Part shown: positions 37,313-47,006 of the stretch, piece after piece
How positions within the stretch are numbered: the first letter of the stretch is position 1
Layout: each line of letters opens with the position of its first letter
Assembly: GCA_001462345.1 (NCBI GenBank)
Contig: LIUM01000026.1
Coordinates: forward strand, 22,451 to 86,450
From: Fibrobacteria bacterium AD312
GTDB lineage: Bacteria > Fibrobacterota > Fibrobacteria > Fibrobacterales > Fibrobacteraceae
Direction of reading: 5' to 3'
DNA length: 64,000 nt
The notes under the pieces: model-generated
The model's database searches: none
Told to the model about the DNA's origin: nothing
What the model saw: the letters and a program-made list of their open reading frames with translations, nothing else
Translations under genes and position numbers: made by a program

Positions 37313-38527
37313 ATGAAAACACCTATAGAATCATCTACAAAAAAAGACCTCTTACTGGATTGGGTCAAGAAAGAAAAAATCCCTGGTAAAATTCAAGCTT
37401 GGTATTCTCTAGAATCTGAAAATATCCACTCTGATTTTCGTATAATTCAGACGCAACAAGGCTCTCAACAAAAGCTCTTGATTGAGCCACCTGTTCCTAA
37501 CATGCCTACGCCTGAAATGGTTCAGAAAATATACGACCAACTTCACAAAGAGCATTTACATATTTTAAAAAAAGCGCTGATTCAAATGTGGATTCGAGCT
37601 TCTGGTCAAGGTCAATTTGGCATTTTGATTCAAGCCAATTTAAGAAGTGCTATTACAACCAAAGCATATAAAAGTTTTGTCTCTTTTCTCGAACGATCAT
37701 TTCCAGAAATCATCAGTTGCAATCATATTCAAACAAATCCATTTACTCTTTTTGATCCGTCCAAAAATGCAAGACCTATAAGAATAGATCTAAAAAATGA
37801 TTTTGGAAATTCCTATTTACCTATTGGGAACACTCCCTTTTCATATCATATTTTAGACTGGACGCCCAAATGTAAAACAGCTTGGATTAATCTTCCAGAA
37901 AGAATAAAAGATTTTATTCATCCAAATGCAGAAGACCGTTTTCTTGAATTTCATGCAAGTAGTGGCTTTCTTGGTGCAAGCCTATCTCCTTTCTTTAAAA
38001 CCATAGATAGCGTTGACATGTTTGACTCCGCAAAACAAATGTCCATTAAAAATGCACATCATTTGCCAAAAGCAAATATGACAGTCCATCGTGAACGCCT
38101 TAGTGAAAAATGGATTCGTTCCTTTTTTAATCTTTCTGAAAACGAAGGAAAATGGACGATTCTATTTAATCCTCCTGCAGGAGAAGCTCTCCCAACGGGT
38201 GTCATAATGGCTACAGCCAAAGCTCGTCCAGAAAGAATTCTCTTTATTTCCTCTAATTTAATGGAAGCCGCAAAAGAAATAAAAAGATTTAGAAGAGAAG
38301 GCTATATGTTAAGAAAAGCCCTCCCAATGGATTTAGAACCAGGAAGCAAATCATTTGAAGTCTTGTTTTTATTTGTACCTGATCGGGCTGGTATTTTAGG
38401 TGACAAAAAAAGTTTTACACCTAAAAAAGAGCAAAAAATCACTTCTAAGCCTAAAAAAGACATAAAAAATGAAGATTTTCCTCATTTTATCCAAAGGAAA
38501 AAAACTTCTTTCTCTAGAAAAGATTAA
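37313..38527 (+). CDS. Degenerate TrmA/RlmD-like class I methyltransferase homologue
   Basis: A 404-residue protein resembling the m5U RNA methyltransferase family. The Rossmann part is recognisable: FLEFHASSGFLGASLSPFF for the SAM-binding DLYCGxG loop, SAKQMSIKNA for the helix after it, FNPPAGEALP (Asn286-Pro-Pro) for DPPRxG, and FISSNLMEAAKEIKRFRREGYML for the SCNP region. The catalytic Cys of SCNP is Ser314 here and the Asp of DPPR is Asn286, so m5U methylation looks unlikely. No iron-sulfur Cys set is seen. The C-terminal 50 residues are Lys-rich. It follows the PrimPol-like gene by one base. It may bind RNA or SAM without catalysis. Confidence 0.55.
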   Translation: MKTPIESSTKKDLLLDWVKKEKIPGKIQAWYSLESENIHSDFRIIQTQQGSQQKLLIEPPVPNMPTPEMVQKIYDQLHKEHLHILKKALIQMWIRASGQGQFGILIQANLRSAITTKAYKSFVSFLERSFPEIISCNHIQTNPFTLFDPSKNARPIRIDLKNDFGNSYLPIGNTPFSYHILDWTPKCKTAWINLPERIKDFIHPNAEDRFLEFHASSGFLGASLSPFFKTIDSVDMFDSAKQMSIKNAHHLPKANMTVHRERLSEKWIRSFFNLSENEGKWTILFNPPAGEALPTGVIMATAKARPERILFISSNLMEAAKEIKRFRREGYMLRKALPMDLEPGSKSFEVLFLFVPDRAGILGDKKSFTPKKEQKITSKPKKDIKNEDFPHFIQRKKTSFSRKD

Positions 38528-38534
38528 ATTACAA

Positions 38535-38563
38535 TGTAACCTCTTATTATATAACGAGTTACA
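38535..38563 (+). promoter_or_regulatory. Inverted repeat upstream of the LysM gene
   Basis: TGTAAC (38535-38540) and GTTACA (38558-38563) are perfect arms 17 bp apart around an AT-rich centre (TTATTATATAA), 16 bp upstream of the LysM gene. This could be an operator or a -10 region with flanking repeat. Evidence is the symmetry alone. Confidence 0.25.
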
Positions 38564-38578
38564 AAAGGTAAGCTGAAA

Positions 38579-39742
38579 ATGAATCAAATGAAACTCTTAA
38601 CCCTGATGCTTGGATTAACAGCGCTAGTCACGGGAGCCTATTTTGTAAAAAAAGGCGATACCTTATGGGATTTGAGCGGCACCTTCTTTAATGACCCATT
38701 TGCCTGGCCAGATTTATGGGAAAACAATCGGCATATCGAAGACCCTCATTGGATTTATCCAGGAGACTCTATCTATATCGGCGAGCATGACACTGCTTCC
38801 GTTAAAGAATCTAAACCCGTAAACAAAAATCTTTGTACCTCAACTATTCCTGATTCTACTTTACCAAAAACAGTGGTTCCTGTCGGTTGTGATGAAAGTG
38901 ATTCGAGAGGAGATCAATTTGAAAACATGCTTGGTAATTTAAGAAGCAAGTCAAAGATTAGTAAAAAGAAAAAAGCCTCTGACGAATACTTCTATCAGCA
39001 ACGCCCAGAATCAAAGATTTTTAACGGGTATTACCAAGTCTTATCTCCAGATATTTATACTCTTGATGAACTCAAAAATGATTCCAGCTGGTTTTCTGTT
39101 CAATCTGGAGAAATCAATTCCCCTCTTCTCCATCTACCTGAAAAAGAAATTGTTGTAGGCATTGGATTGAAAGTCAATTCTAATTTGAAAAAAGGCGACT
39201 TAGTAGAAATTTGGCAAGCAAAGACCATTGAATACTTAAATCCAGAAACAAAGCAAACGGTACAAAATGCATTGCTTCAAATTGCAGGCTACGCCAAAAT
39301 CACAGCCATTGGAGATACTCTTTCTAGAGCTATTTTAGTCCAAAATTTTAAAGAAATCAATATTGCAAAAAGTAAAGCCAAGCTTAAAGAGCCCTATTCA
39401 GCGATTAACGTAAAAGGATATAATCCAGTCAATGAAGTGAAGATGGATGATATGGGTTACGTTCTTTATTCTATTGACCCCGCATTAATCATCGGTGCTT
39501 ATTCTTATATCGTTATTAATAAGGGAACTTCATCAGGTTATAATACAGGGAATGGCATTGCTATCTGGGAAGAAGATTTATCTGATCCAGGGCTTCCTCC
39601 ACGTCTTCTTGGCAGAGGCATTATCACTAGGTCTAAACAAAATCAAGCAGCTGTATTAATTAGAGAGATTTACTCTAATAATCGGCGCATTAAATTAGGT
39701 CATCGCATCTCATTAACTCACGAAGCTATTTTGGTTCAGTGA
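38579..39742 (+). CDS. LysM domain protein
   Basis: A 387-residue exported protein. A short hydrophobic N-terminus (residues 4-20) leads straight into a LysM-like module (AYFVKKGDTLWDLSGTFF..., ending WIYPGDSIYIGE, residues 20-67), in the long form with a PFAWPDLWENN insert. LysM binds peptidoglycan. The remaining 300 residues have no recognised domain but look beta-rich and globular (residues 140-387), perhaps an envelope-spanning part. AAGGTAAG ribosome site upstream. It sits before a histidine kinase, response regulator and propeller gene, so it may belong to the same envelope-sensing unit. Confidence 0.75.
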   Translation: MNQMKLLTLMLGLTALVTGAYFVKKGDTLWDLSGTFFNDPFAWPDLWENNRHIEDPHWIYPGDSIYIGEHDTASVKESKPVNKNLCTSTIPDSTLPKTVVPVGCDESDSRGDQFENMLGNLRSKSKISKKKKASDEYFYQQRPESKIFNGYYQVLSPDIYTLDELKNDSSWFSVQSGEINSPLLHLPEKEIVVGIGLKVNSNLKKGDLVEIWQAKTIEYLNPETKQTVQNALLQIAGYAKITAIGDTLSRAILVQNFKEINIAKSKAKLKEPYSAINVKGYNPVNEVKMDDMGYVLYSIDPALIIGAYSYIVINKGTSSGYNTGNGIAIWEEDLSDPGLPPRLLGRGIITRSKQNQAAVLIREIYSNNRRIKLGHRISLTHEAILVQ

Positions 39743-39779
39743 GAAAAATGACTGGCGAAGAATAATTTTTAGTGGACGT

Positions 39780-41825
39780 ATGAGGTTTTCTAGAAGTAAC
39801 CCGATTCTCGTCGCTTTCTTTTTTGGGGGAATCATTCTCCCTACTGCTATTCTTTCTGTTCTTAGCTTTCGTAACATCCAAAATGAAACATTCTTAGCCA
39901 AAAAAAACTTTGAAGAAAGCTTAAAATCATTTAAAAAAGAAGTCGAGAACGTTGTTCAAAAAGAACAACGTAAAATATTACAAGAAACCAAAGCGGCCTC
40001 TCAATTTCTTTACGAACAGCCTCAAAATTTATTAGAGTTTGGAAACGCTTCTTCTTTTAAAAATGTTAACGGGCTTAGCGCCATCTTTCTTTTTAATAAA
40101 GAAACCATTGTTTATCCCAACATAGCCTCTCATTTTTATTATGAAAGTTCCAAATGGCCTCAAACCAATTATTCTTCTATTGAGCAACAACTATTTTTTG
40201 AAGAAATCAATAAAACAAATGAAGAAAAAGTAAAACTCGCCCGTTCCATTCGTTTGATGCAAAGCCCTTTTCAAACAAAAACAGAACAGGTACAAAACCT
40301 ACTTGGGCTTCTTCGAAATTTCTATCAAAACAAAAAATATGATGAAGCGCTCCACATCATCTCATTATTACAACAACGCCCTAATCTTCAAAGCTATTTG
40401 CATTATCAATTAAGAGAATCACTTCAACTATTACACTTTGAAATTCTAGTGGAACTAAAAAGACATGAAGAAGCTCAGAATCTATGCTTATTAGAATTAA
40501 ATCGTTTTTTACAACAGCCCCATATTAATGATATTAGTGCCACTCGGTATTTTTTTGAAACCACTTTCAATCAAATTCTCTCCTTTGAACAATTAACACA
40601 AGAGACAAGAGAAGCCTTTTGGAATCTACGAGAAAACTTTAATCGTCAATTAACTCATACTGAAATTCTCTACGAACATCTTCCCTTTTTCAAAAAAATC
40701 CTTTCAGATCATTTATCACCCAAAGAAGGCATTCTCTATCGTTTCGATGGAAATGATTTCTTTTTCAGAATGTCATACCCTTGGCTTTCTGGAGATCAAA
40801 TCGTGATAGGGAAAATAAATATTGAAGCCTATGAAGCACGTATTCGATCTCAAATTCAAACCGTGGCAAGAGAGTGGAAAAATATTCCCTATACAATCAC
40901 AAACGTAAATAACTCTATTCTTGTGGGTTCGATTCCAGAAAATGGAATGATTTTAGAACAACAGATTTTAGGGCAAGACTTAAGCTGGACTTTAACTTTA
41001 TATCAAAAAGATCAAAAAGAATTTCGTAAAGAAACCCGTCATAAAATGTTTTTATTATACGGACTAGTCAGCTTTTCTTTAATTACCGTATTATTTGGCT
41101 CATTCTTCATGTTCCGTTTTTTGATTCAAGAACGAAAACTTCTATTCATGAAATCCAATTTCTTATCTAGTGTATCTCATGAGCTAAAAACACCTCTAAC
41201 CTCCATTAAAATGTTTGCCGAAATGATGGCGAAGGGACGTGTTCAAAAACCAGAAAAAATACAAGAATATTCCTTGCTCATTGGAAAAGAATCCTCTCGT
41301 TTAGAAAATCTAATCGGGGCGATTTTAAGCTATACCCGAATGGAACATACATCCACGGCATTCAAATGGGAACGGTTTGATTTTGGGATTTGTGCTGAAA
41401 CGGTTTACAATGCTCTTGTCGATATTGCTTTACAAAAACCCCTAGAAATATCCTCTAGAATAGAAAAGAACCTTTTTGTAATGGGAGATTACACCTCTCT
41501 TTATAGTTTAATTCAGAATCTAATTGAAAATGCGATTAAATACACCAATTCTCCAGGCTCTATTTTTGTTCAAGCCTACGAAGAAAATGAAAAAATTGTA
41601 TTTTCAGTGACAGACACAGGCATTGGAATTCCATCGTCAGAGCAAAAAAATATATTTAACGACTTCTATCGAGTAGGTGATGAAATGACAAGAAGCACAA
41701 AAGGCTCAGGGCTCGGCCTTGCCATTGTTAAACGAGTTGCAGAAACTCATAAAGCATCTATTTCTTTACAAAGTCGTTTAGGAAAAGGTTCTACATTTAC
41801 CGTGAGATTTAAAAAGGCAGAATAA
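39780..41825 (+). CDS. Membrane sensor histidine kinase with helical periplasmic domain
   Basis: A 681-residue kinase. A first membrane helix (about 9-27), then a 390-residue periplasmic part rich in helices with TPR-like stretches (NKKYDEALHIISLLQQRP, KRHEEAQNLCLLELNRF), then a second helix (about 420-443). The cytoplasmic part has the phospho-acceptor SHELKTPLTSIK (His467), the N box NLIENAIKYT, and DTGIGIP and GSGLGLAIVKRV for ATP binding. No HAMP or PAS domain separates the second helix from the dimerisation helix, so signal transfer is direct. Ends 1 bp before its response regulator. The signal is unknown; the TPR-like sensor suggests a protein or peptide ligand. Confidence 0.88.
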   Translation: MRFSRSNPILVAFFFGGIILPTAILSVLSFRNIQNETFLAKKNFEESLKSFKKEVENVVQKEQRKILQETKAASQFLYEQPQNLLEFGNASSFKNVNGLSAIFLFNKETIVYPNIASHFYYESSKWPQTNYSSIEQQLFFEEINKTNEEKVKLARSIRLMQSPFQTKTEQVQNLLGLLRNFYQNKKYDEALHIISLLQQRPNLQSYLHYQLRESLQLLHFEILVELKRHEEAQNLCLLELNRFLQQPHINDISATRYFFETTFNQILSFEQLTQETREAFWNLRENFNRQLTHTEILYEHLPFFKKILSDHLSPKEGILYRFDGNDFFFRMSYPWLSGDQIVIGKINIEAYEARIRSQIQTVAREWKNIPYTITNVNNSILVGSIPENGMILEQQILGQDLSWTLTLYQKDQKEFRKETRHKMFLLYGLVSFSLITVLFGSFFMFRFLIQERKLLFMKSNFLSSVSHELKTPLTSIKMFAEMMAKGRVQKPEKIQEYSLLIGKESSRLENLIGAILSYTRMEHTSTAFKWERFDFGICAETVYNALVDIALQKPLEISSRIEKNLFVMGDYTSLYSLIQNLIENAIKYTNSPGSIFVQAYEENEKIVFSVTDTGIGIPSSEQKNIFNDFYRVGDEMTRSTKGSGLGLAIVKRVAETHKASISLQSRLGKGSTFTVRFKKAE

Positions 41826-41826
41826 T

Positions 41827-42537
41827 ATGGAAAATAAAATATTAATAGTGGAAGACGAAGAAATTATTCGTTTAGGTCTTCAAGATAACTTTGAATTAGA
41901 AAATTACATTGTAGAAACGGCTTCTGATGGAGAAGAAGCCATTGCTAAGGCTGATTCATTTAAGCCCGATTTAGTCATTTTAGATTTAATGATTCCAAAG
42001 AGAAGTGGTTTTGAAGTCTGTCGAGTCATTCGGAAAAAGCACCCTCGATGCTTTATCATTATGCTTACCGCAAAAACAGAAGAAACGAGTAAAGTCGCTG
42101 GACTAGAAATGGGTGCCGATGATTATGTCACCAAGCCTTTTTCTATTCTTGAACTTCTGGCAAGAGTGAAAGCATTCTTACGTCGCTCCGCCGAGTTAAA
42201 GCCACAAGCAGAAGCGCCTAGCAATATTCCAGATGTAATTCAATTTGCTGATATTCAATTGGATTTTAAGAAATACGAAGCGTTAAAAAATGGCGAACCT
42301 ATAGAAATGTCAGCAAGAGAATTTCAGATTTTAAAATACTTTTGGGGACGTCGAGGAGAAGTCGTTCTTCGTGAGGATCTTTTGCAAGATATCTGGGGCT
42401 ATACGCCAGAAAACATGCCCTCCACAAGAACGATTGATAATCACATTGTGAACTTAAGAAAAAAATTGGAAGATGATCAAGCGAACCCGAGAATCATTCT
42501 TTCCATTCGTGGTGCTGGATATAAGTTTGATGCCTAA
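41827..42537 (+). CDS. OmpR/PhoB-family response regulator
   Basis: A 236-residue regulator. The receiver domain (1-120) has the acidic pair EDEE, phospho-acceptor Asp53 in LVILDLMIPK, and the TAKT and VTKPFS switch residues. The C-terminal winged helix (140-234) has SAREFQILKYFWGRRGEVVLREDLL and TRTIDNHIVNLRKKLE. Partner of the kinase immediately upstream (1-bp gap). The start of the propeller gene overlaps its end by 8 bp, so that gene is coexpressed and may relate to the signal. Confidence 0.93.
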   Translation: MENKILIVEDEEIIRLGLQDNFELENYIVETASDGEEAIAKADSFKPDLVILDLMIPKRSGFEVCRVIRKKHPRCFIIMLTAKTEETSKVAGLEMGADDYVTKPFSILELLARVKAFLRRSAELKPQAEAPSNIPDVIQFADIQLDFKKYEALKNGEPIEMSAREFQILKYFWGRRGEVVLREDLLQDIWGYTPENMPSTRTIDNHIVNLRKKLEDDQANPRIILSIRGAGYKFDA

Positions 42538-45037
42538 AATCATTTCAGTTATAATACTTCTTTTGCTTTCGGCCCAAATGTCATGGGCTGTTAAAATGGC
42601 TACCGCCGTTAAAGAAGCATTATATCTATTTGAAATGAAAGGCGATTTTTCGAAAGCCACAAAAATACTTGAGGATATCATTAATAATGGCGATCCTGAC
42701 GACAAAAACAACGCCTATTTTTATCTAGCTAAAATACAAGATCTTAGCGGAAACGCCTCCATTGCCTCACTATACTATAAACAAAGCCTAATCACGGCTC
42801 AAAATACAGCCGATGCCTATTGGATTTCAGAACAACTAGCTCGGCTTTCTCCTGATCCAGAAAATCTCATTAAACAAAAGATTCCCTTAAGCGGAAATAT
42901 TTTTAAGAGTTTTGATACCCCTTCTCACCAGTTTTTATTATTAGAAAACCGAGAACTCTACCAAATAAGTCAAGAACAAACGATTAAAATTCCTTTTAAT
43001 GTTCCAACAACTAGTTCTATTCACTCGATTTCTTTTAATGGTGTTTGGTATAGCGAAAAAGAGCCTAGTCAATTATTTTTCCAGCCTTTATCAGCAAAAA
43101 AACCAATTAAAAGTATCCCTATTTCAAACGAAGTGAATGATTTATTTCCCCTTCCAGGAAATCAAGCCCTTGTTTTATCTGGTAATACTTTGTTTTTATA
43201 CTCTAATGATGGCATTCGTTTTTCTATCAAGGACCGCTATCAAAACTGTTCCATTATCGGCCTTTATGAACCACTCAATCGGTTTCTTTTAAATTGTCCT
43301 GACAACGCCATTCACTTTATTCAAACAGAAACAGGAATAGAAGACTTTGTTATTTCTCAACTAGATCCAATTACTCATATTAAAATCGAATCCAATGTCA
43401 TTCTTATTGCCTCAGGCCACGCCGTTTGGCTTTATAAACCAGATGAAAAAACGCCCTTGATCTGGAAACATTCAAACGTCAATATTGAAGATTTAGCGAT
43501 TTTTGAAAATAAAATAGCCCTTTTAGAGACCTCAGGAAAAGTTTTATTTATTGACAAACAAACAGGCTTTCCTATTTCCTCTTTACAGTCCGATGCCTCT
43601 TGGATTCTCCCCATGGCTACAGGCTCTTTAGGTTTATTCAGTAAAGAAGGCCGAGTCACTGCAGTAGATACTCTGCTTAAGCCTTTATGGTCATTTCATT
43701 TAGGAATAAACTTACAAAATCGTCCATTTAAAAATAGTGACCTTCTCTATTTACCATTAGCGAATCAATCTATTGTGGCATTGAACTCCTTATATTATGG
43801 AAAAACCCCTCTTCTTTCTAACGTTCTCGCGTCTAAAGCACAGAAACTCGCCTCCAAAAAACAATGGAAAGAACTATCCCCTCTTCTGGATTCCTTATTA
43901 AAAGTAGAATATGGCAATGCGGAAGCTTGGTTTCTAAAAGCCATCTTAGCAGAAACAGTCAACGCCTCAGAAAAAGATCAACAGAAAGCATGGTCAGAAG
44001 CGGTTCGTTTATCTCTTGGAGATTCACAAAAATCAAAATTAATTCTTTCTCGTTACAGTCAGATGATTGAAGCCAAATTCACTCATTTTTTACAACTTTC
44101 CCCTAAAACGTCTTACCCTCAATTTTTTGGAAACAAGAACAACCTCTATACAGTCGACGTTCCCGCTCAAACACTTCAAAATATTAACCCAGAAACAGGC
44201 GAACTACGTTGGATTAAAAACTTAGGGAAGTTAGCAAACAGCCCTGTCATGGCAAACGATGAAAATACACTTGCAATCGCCTCTGGATTTAAGGTACATA
44301 TTCATGAACTTCTTAAAGAAGGATACATCAAAACACTCGAATTACCTGGAAAACCCTTCCACATAGAGTATTCTGGTAACGCTATTTATATATCAACTTG
44401 GAATGGTTTCTTAATCAAAATATTAAAGCCAAATTTAAACCTTGCTTGGTCTCGAAAAATATTCACTATGCCCTTCCATTTTACATCCAAAGGGAGTGAT
44501 CTTTTAGTCGCAAGTCTCGAAGGCGAAATTCTAAATCTATGGAATTCCTCTGGACAAATTAAGAAATCACTAGATAATTTACAATCAACAATTACTCATT
44601 TAGAATCAAAAGATAGTCTTTTGGTCATAGCAAATGCAGACAATAAAATCTTTCTTTTTTCCACAAAATCGAATACTTTGCTTGCTTCATTTTCGACGTC
44701 TTCAGAAATCAATTCGCTCCAATTCGTTGAAATTGATCAAAAAAAGCATATTTTGGCTGGTTTAGCCAACCAGCAAATAGTTCTTTATAACTTAGAAACA
44801 GATATTTCCAAATGGGACTACAATGGGAGCGGTTCTATATTTGTGACACCAGTGATTCACAATAATATAGCTTGGATCGATCAAAAGAATGAAATCATTG
44901 GCCTTTCCTTAACTACTGGAAAAGTAATCCACCGATATAAAACCCCTGGGGGGGCAAGTACTCCATTTATTTTAGATAAAACAATTTTTACAGCATCGCC
45001 AAAAAGGCTGTTATATGCATTTAATCTCCCCTTTTAA
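42530..45037 (+). CDS. Exported TPR and beta-propeller (PQQ/WD40-like) protein
   Basis: An 835-residue protein. The ATG at 42530 is chosen because it begins a clear signal peptide (MPKIISVIILLLLSAQMSWA) and overlaps the regulator stop in the usual way; the open frame reaches further upstream without a signal. Residues 20-110 are TPR-like (LYLFEMKGDFSKATKILEDI). The rest is two blades-rich regions (about 120-440 and 530-835) with repeated hydrophobic-strand/turn patterns such as INPETGELRWIKNLG and LSLTTGKVIHRYKTPGG, typical of PQQ-like propellers (BamB type), split by a short TPR-like part near 460-510. Probably periplasmic and perhaps the ligand-side partner of the kinase. Confidence 0.75.
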   Translation: MPKIISVIILLLLSAQMSWAVKMATAVKEALYLFEMKGDFSKATKILEDIINNGDPDDKNNAYFYLAKIQDLSGNASIASLYYKQSLITAQNTADAYWISEQLARLSPDPENLIKQKIPLSGNIFKSFDTPSHQFLLLENRELYQISQEQTIKIPFNVPTTSSIHSISFNGVWYSEKEPSQLFFQPLSAKKPIKSIPISNEVNDLFPLPGNQALVLSGNTLFLYSNDGIRFSIKDRYQNCSIIGLYEPLNRFLLNCPDNAIHFIQTETGIEDFVISQLDPITHIKIESNVILIASGHAVWLYKPDEKTPLIWKHSNVNIEDLAIFENKIALLETSGKVLFIDKQTGFPISSLQSDASWILPMATGSLGLFSKEGRVTAVDTLLKPLWSFHLGINLQNRPFKNSDLLYLPLANQSIVALNSLYYGKTPLLSNVLASKAQKLASKKQWKELSPLLDSLLKVEYGNAEAWFLKAILAETVNASEKDQQKAWSEAVRLSLGDSQKSKLILSRYSQMIEAKFTHFLQLSPKTSYPQFFGNKNNLYTVDVPAQTLQNINPETGELRWIKNLGKLANSPVMANDENTLAIASGFKVHIHELLKEGYIKTLELPGKPFHIEYSGNAIYISTWNGFLIKILKPNLNLAWSRKIFTMPFHFTSKGSDLLVASLEGEILNLWNSSGQIKKSLDNLQSTITHLESKDSLLVIANADNKIFLFSTKSNTLLASFSTSSEINSLQFVEIDQKKHILAGLANQQIVLYNLETDISKWDYNGSGSIFVTPVIHNNIAWIDQKNEIIGLSLTTGKVIHRYKTPGGASTPFILDKTIFTASPKRLLYAFNLPF

Positions 45038-45089
45038 TTTTTTTTCTTAAATCTTATACTTCTGTAAAAACTTTTTTCATAGTTTTTTT

Positions 45090-45119
45090 TTGAAATAATC
45101 ATTATCTTTTATATATAAT
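45090..45119 (+). promoter_or_regulatory. Promoter of the solute-binding lipoprotein gene
   Basis: TTGAAA (45090-45095), 18-bp spacer, TATAAT (45114-45119), 44 bp before the chosen ATG. TTATCTTTT (45102-45110) lies within the spacer just upstream of the -10 box. Confidence 0.65.
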
Positions 45120-45163
45120 AATTATTGAACTTAATAATAATTAATCCATTATTTGGGGTTATA

Positions 45164-46927
45164 ATGAAAACGAACAATCTTTCAAAAGTTTTACTGGCAG
45201 GCCTTATCACTACCACAGCTTTTTTATTGGGCTGCAAAGAAGACGCCAGTAAAGAAATTGTTCAGGAAAAATCCGAATTCCCAAGAAATGAAACGCTTTA
45301 TGTTGGTGGCTTTGACTGGGCTCCGCCAACCACTTTTAACCCTTTAGATGGCGACCCCAATTTTCCTATTGATGGTAACATCAGATTGATGTATGAATCC
45401 CTCTTTGCATATAATCAACTTTCTGGTGATCTTGAACCAATGCTTGCGGTTTCATATACAAAAACAGATTCCTTAATTGCTGTTAAGCTAGACCCTAAAG
45501 CAAAATGGAGCGATGGTTCCCCTCTCACAGTTGAAGATGTCGCCTACACATTCTACTTAGATTCTATCTTCCCTACTCCTCGTCATGCCATTTGGCAATA
45601 CATCTCTAAAATTGAAACCGCTGGTCAAGAAATCTTTTTCTATTTCAAAGCAGAGAATAAAAATCCTCTTGTTGTTCTAAGTGCTCTTTCAGAAACCTCT
45701 ATTTTACCAAAAAAAATATTTGAGCCTTTAGTTAAATCATCAAAAGCAGGAAAAAACTTTAACTACGCCAACATTCTAAATTTCAAGAATGATTCTCTTC
45801 CTCTTGTTTCAGGTCCATACAATTTAAAACAGATTTATCCAGATAAAATCGTTTTGAAACGTAATGATTCTTATTGGGGTAACTACAAATACAACAACAC
45901 CTCTCCTGCTCCTAAGTACATCATTCATTCTCTCTATAATGGAAACAATCACTTTAATAGTGCCATGATTAAAGGGAACTTAGATATTTCCTCAATATTC
46001 TTACCTCGTATTTGGGAGAAAGAACGAGATCAAATTCGTTCTTGGAGTAAAAAAGAACCTTATCATGAACCAGGTTCCATTCCAACTCTATTTATCTCTC
46101 ACACCATGCCTCCATTTAATGACGTTGCTTTCCGCAGAGCCTTAGCTCATTCTATTAACTTCGAAAAAATCAAATCCAGAGCGGTTTCTGATTATACTCC
46201 AAAAATGGAACCAGGTTTTATTTTGCCATTTGGTCAAGAATCTAAGTTTTTCAATAAAGAAGATGCAGAAAAATATGGCTATTCCTATAACACTGAAAAA
46301 GCAAAAAAAATACTTTCCGATGCAGGATACTCTTGGGATAAAGAAGGCAATCTTCTTAACAAAAGTGGAGCTAAAATACGTCCTTTAACCATTGAATGCC
46401 CTCAAGGATGGACTGATTGGGAAGACGCCATTAAAGTAGTTATTGAGTCCTTTAAAGAAATCGGAGTCATTGCAAACGAAAAGTTTATTGATTATGGTGC
46501 TTGGGAAAAAGATTTACGTTTTGGCACCTTTGATTTAACGATGAAAACGCAAACCGCAGATTTATCTGCTGCCACTCCTTGGGCTCGTTTTGATCAAATT
46601 ATGAACAGTAAAAATATTAAACCTGTTGGTGAAGAAACATTTACTAACCAAGGTCGTTTTTCTAACAAAGAGGCCGATTCTTTATTAGCAGCAATACCTA
46701 CTTTAAGTAACGAAAATGACTTAAAAAACGCTTATCGAGCATTAAACCGTATATTTATGACAGAAATTCCTGTTTTAACGTTAATGTATCGTCCAACTCA
46801 ATACTATCAATTTTCAACTATTCACTGGACAAACTTCCCAACAGAAGAAAATCCATACGCTCCACCGCAAAATTTGATCGTGGCGGCTAGTGTAAAAGCC
46901 CTTTGGTCCATTAAACCTAACAAGTAA
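45164..46927 (+). CDS. Oligopeptide-type ABC transporter substrate-binding lipoprotein
   Basis: Periplasmic binding lipoprotein of the DppA/OppA family (SBP type 5). The ATG at 45164 gives a lipoprotein signal (KVLLAGLITTTAFLLGCKED) and has GGGGTT upstream. Seen: the NPLDGDPNFPIDGNIRLMYESLFAYN region, VKLDPKAKWSDGSPLTVEDVAYTF signature, FRRALAHSINFEKI and PYNLKQIYPDKIVLKRNDSYWG. 587 residues, normal for the family. No permease or ATPase gene is adjacent and the gene has its own promoter and terminator, so the transporter must be encoded elsewhere. The substrate (peptide or oligosaccharide) cannot be told. Confidence 0.88.
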   Translation: MKTNNLSKVLLAGLITTTAFLLGCKEDASKEIVQEKSEFPRNETLYVGGFDWAPPTTFNPLDGDPNFPIDGNIRLMYESLFAYNQLSGDLEPMLAVSYTKTDSLIAVKLDPKAKWSDGSPLTVEDVAYTFYLDSIFPTPRHAIWQYISKIETAGQEIFFYFKAENKNPLVVLSALSETSILPKKIFEPLVKSSKAGKNFNYANILNFKNDSLPLVSGPYNLKQIYPDKIVLKRNDSYWGNYKYNNTSPAPKYIIHSLYNGNNHFNSAMIKGNLDISSIFLPRIWEKERDQIRSWSKKEPYHEPGSIPTLFISHTMPPFNDVAFRRALAHSINFEKIKSRAVSDYTPKMEPGFILPFGQESKFFNKEDAEKYGYSYNTEKAKKILSDAGYSWDKEGNLLNKSGAKIRPLTIECPQGWTDWEDAIKVVIESFKEIGVIANEKFIDYGAWEKDLRFGTFDLTMKTQTADLSAATPWARFDQIMNSKNIKPVGEETFTNQGRFSNKEADSLLAAIPTLSNENDLKNAYRALNRIFMTEIPVLTLMYRPTQYYQFSTIHWTNFPTEENPYAPPQNLIVAASVKALWSIKPNK

Positions 46928-46933
46928 TCAATT

Positions 46934-46955
46934 AAACTCACCTATTGGTGAGTTT
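46934..46955 (+). terminator. Rho-independent terminator
   Basis: AAACTCACC / GGTGAGTTT with a TATT loop, followed by a T run to 46960. It lies 7 bp after the binding-protein stop. Confidence 0.92.
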
Positions 46956-47006
46956 TTTTTATAAATTTCTAGAAATATTTGAAAGTTTCTTTCTGGAGAT
47001 TTTATT

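Noticed and set aside
35593..38527. Prophage or plasmid remnant
   Set aside because: Although the ATPase resembles mobile-element replication proteins, there is no integrase, terminase, capsid or toxin gene nearby, no attachment-site repeat, and codon use looks like the neighbours.
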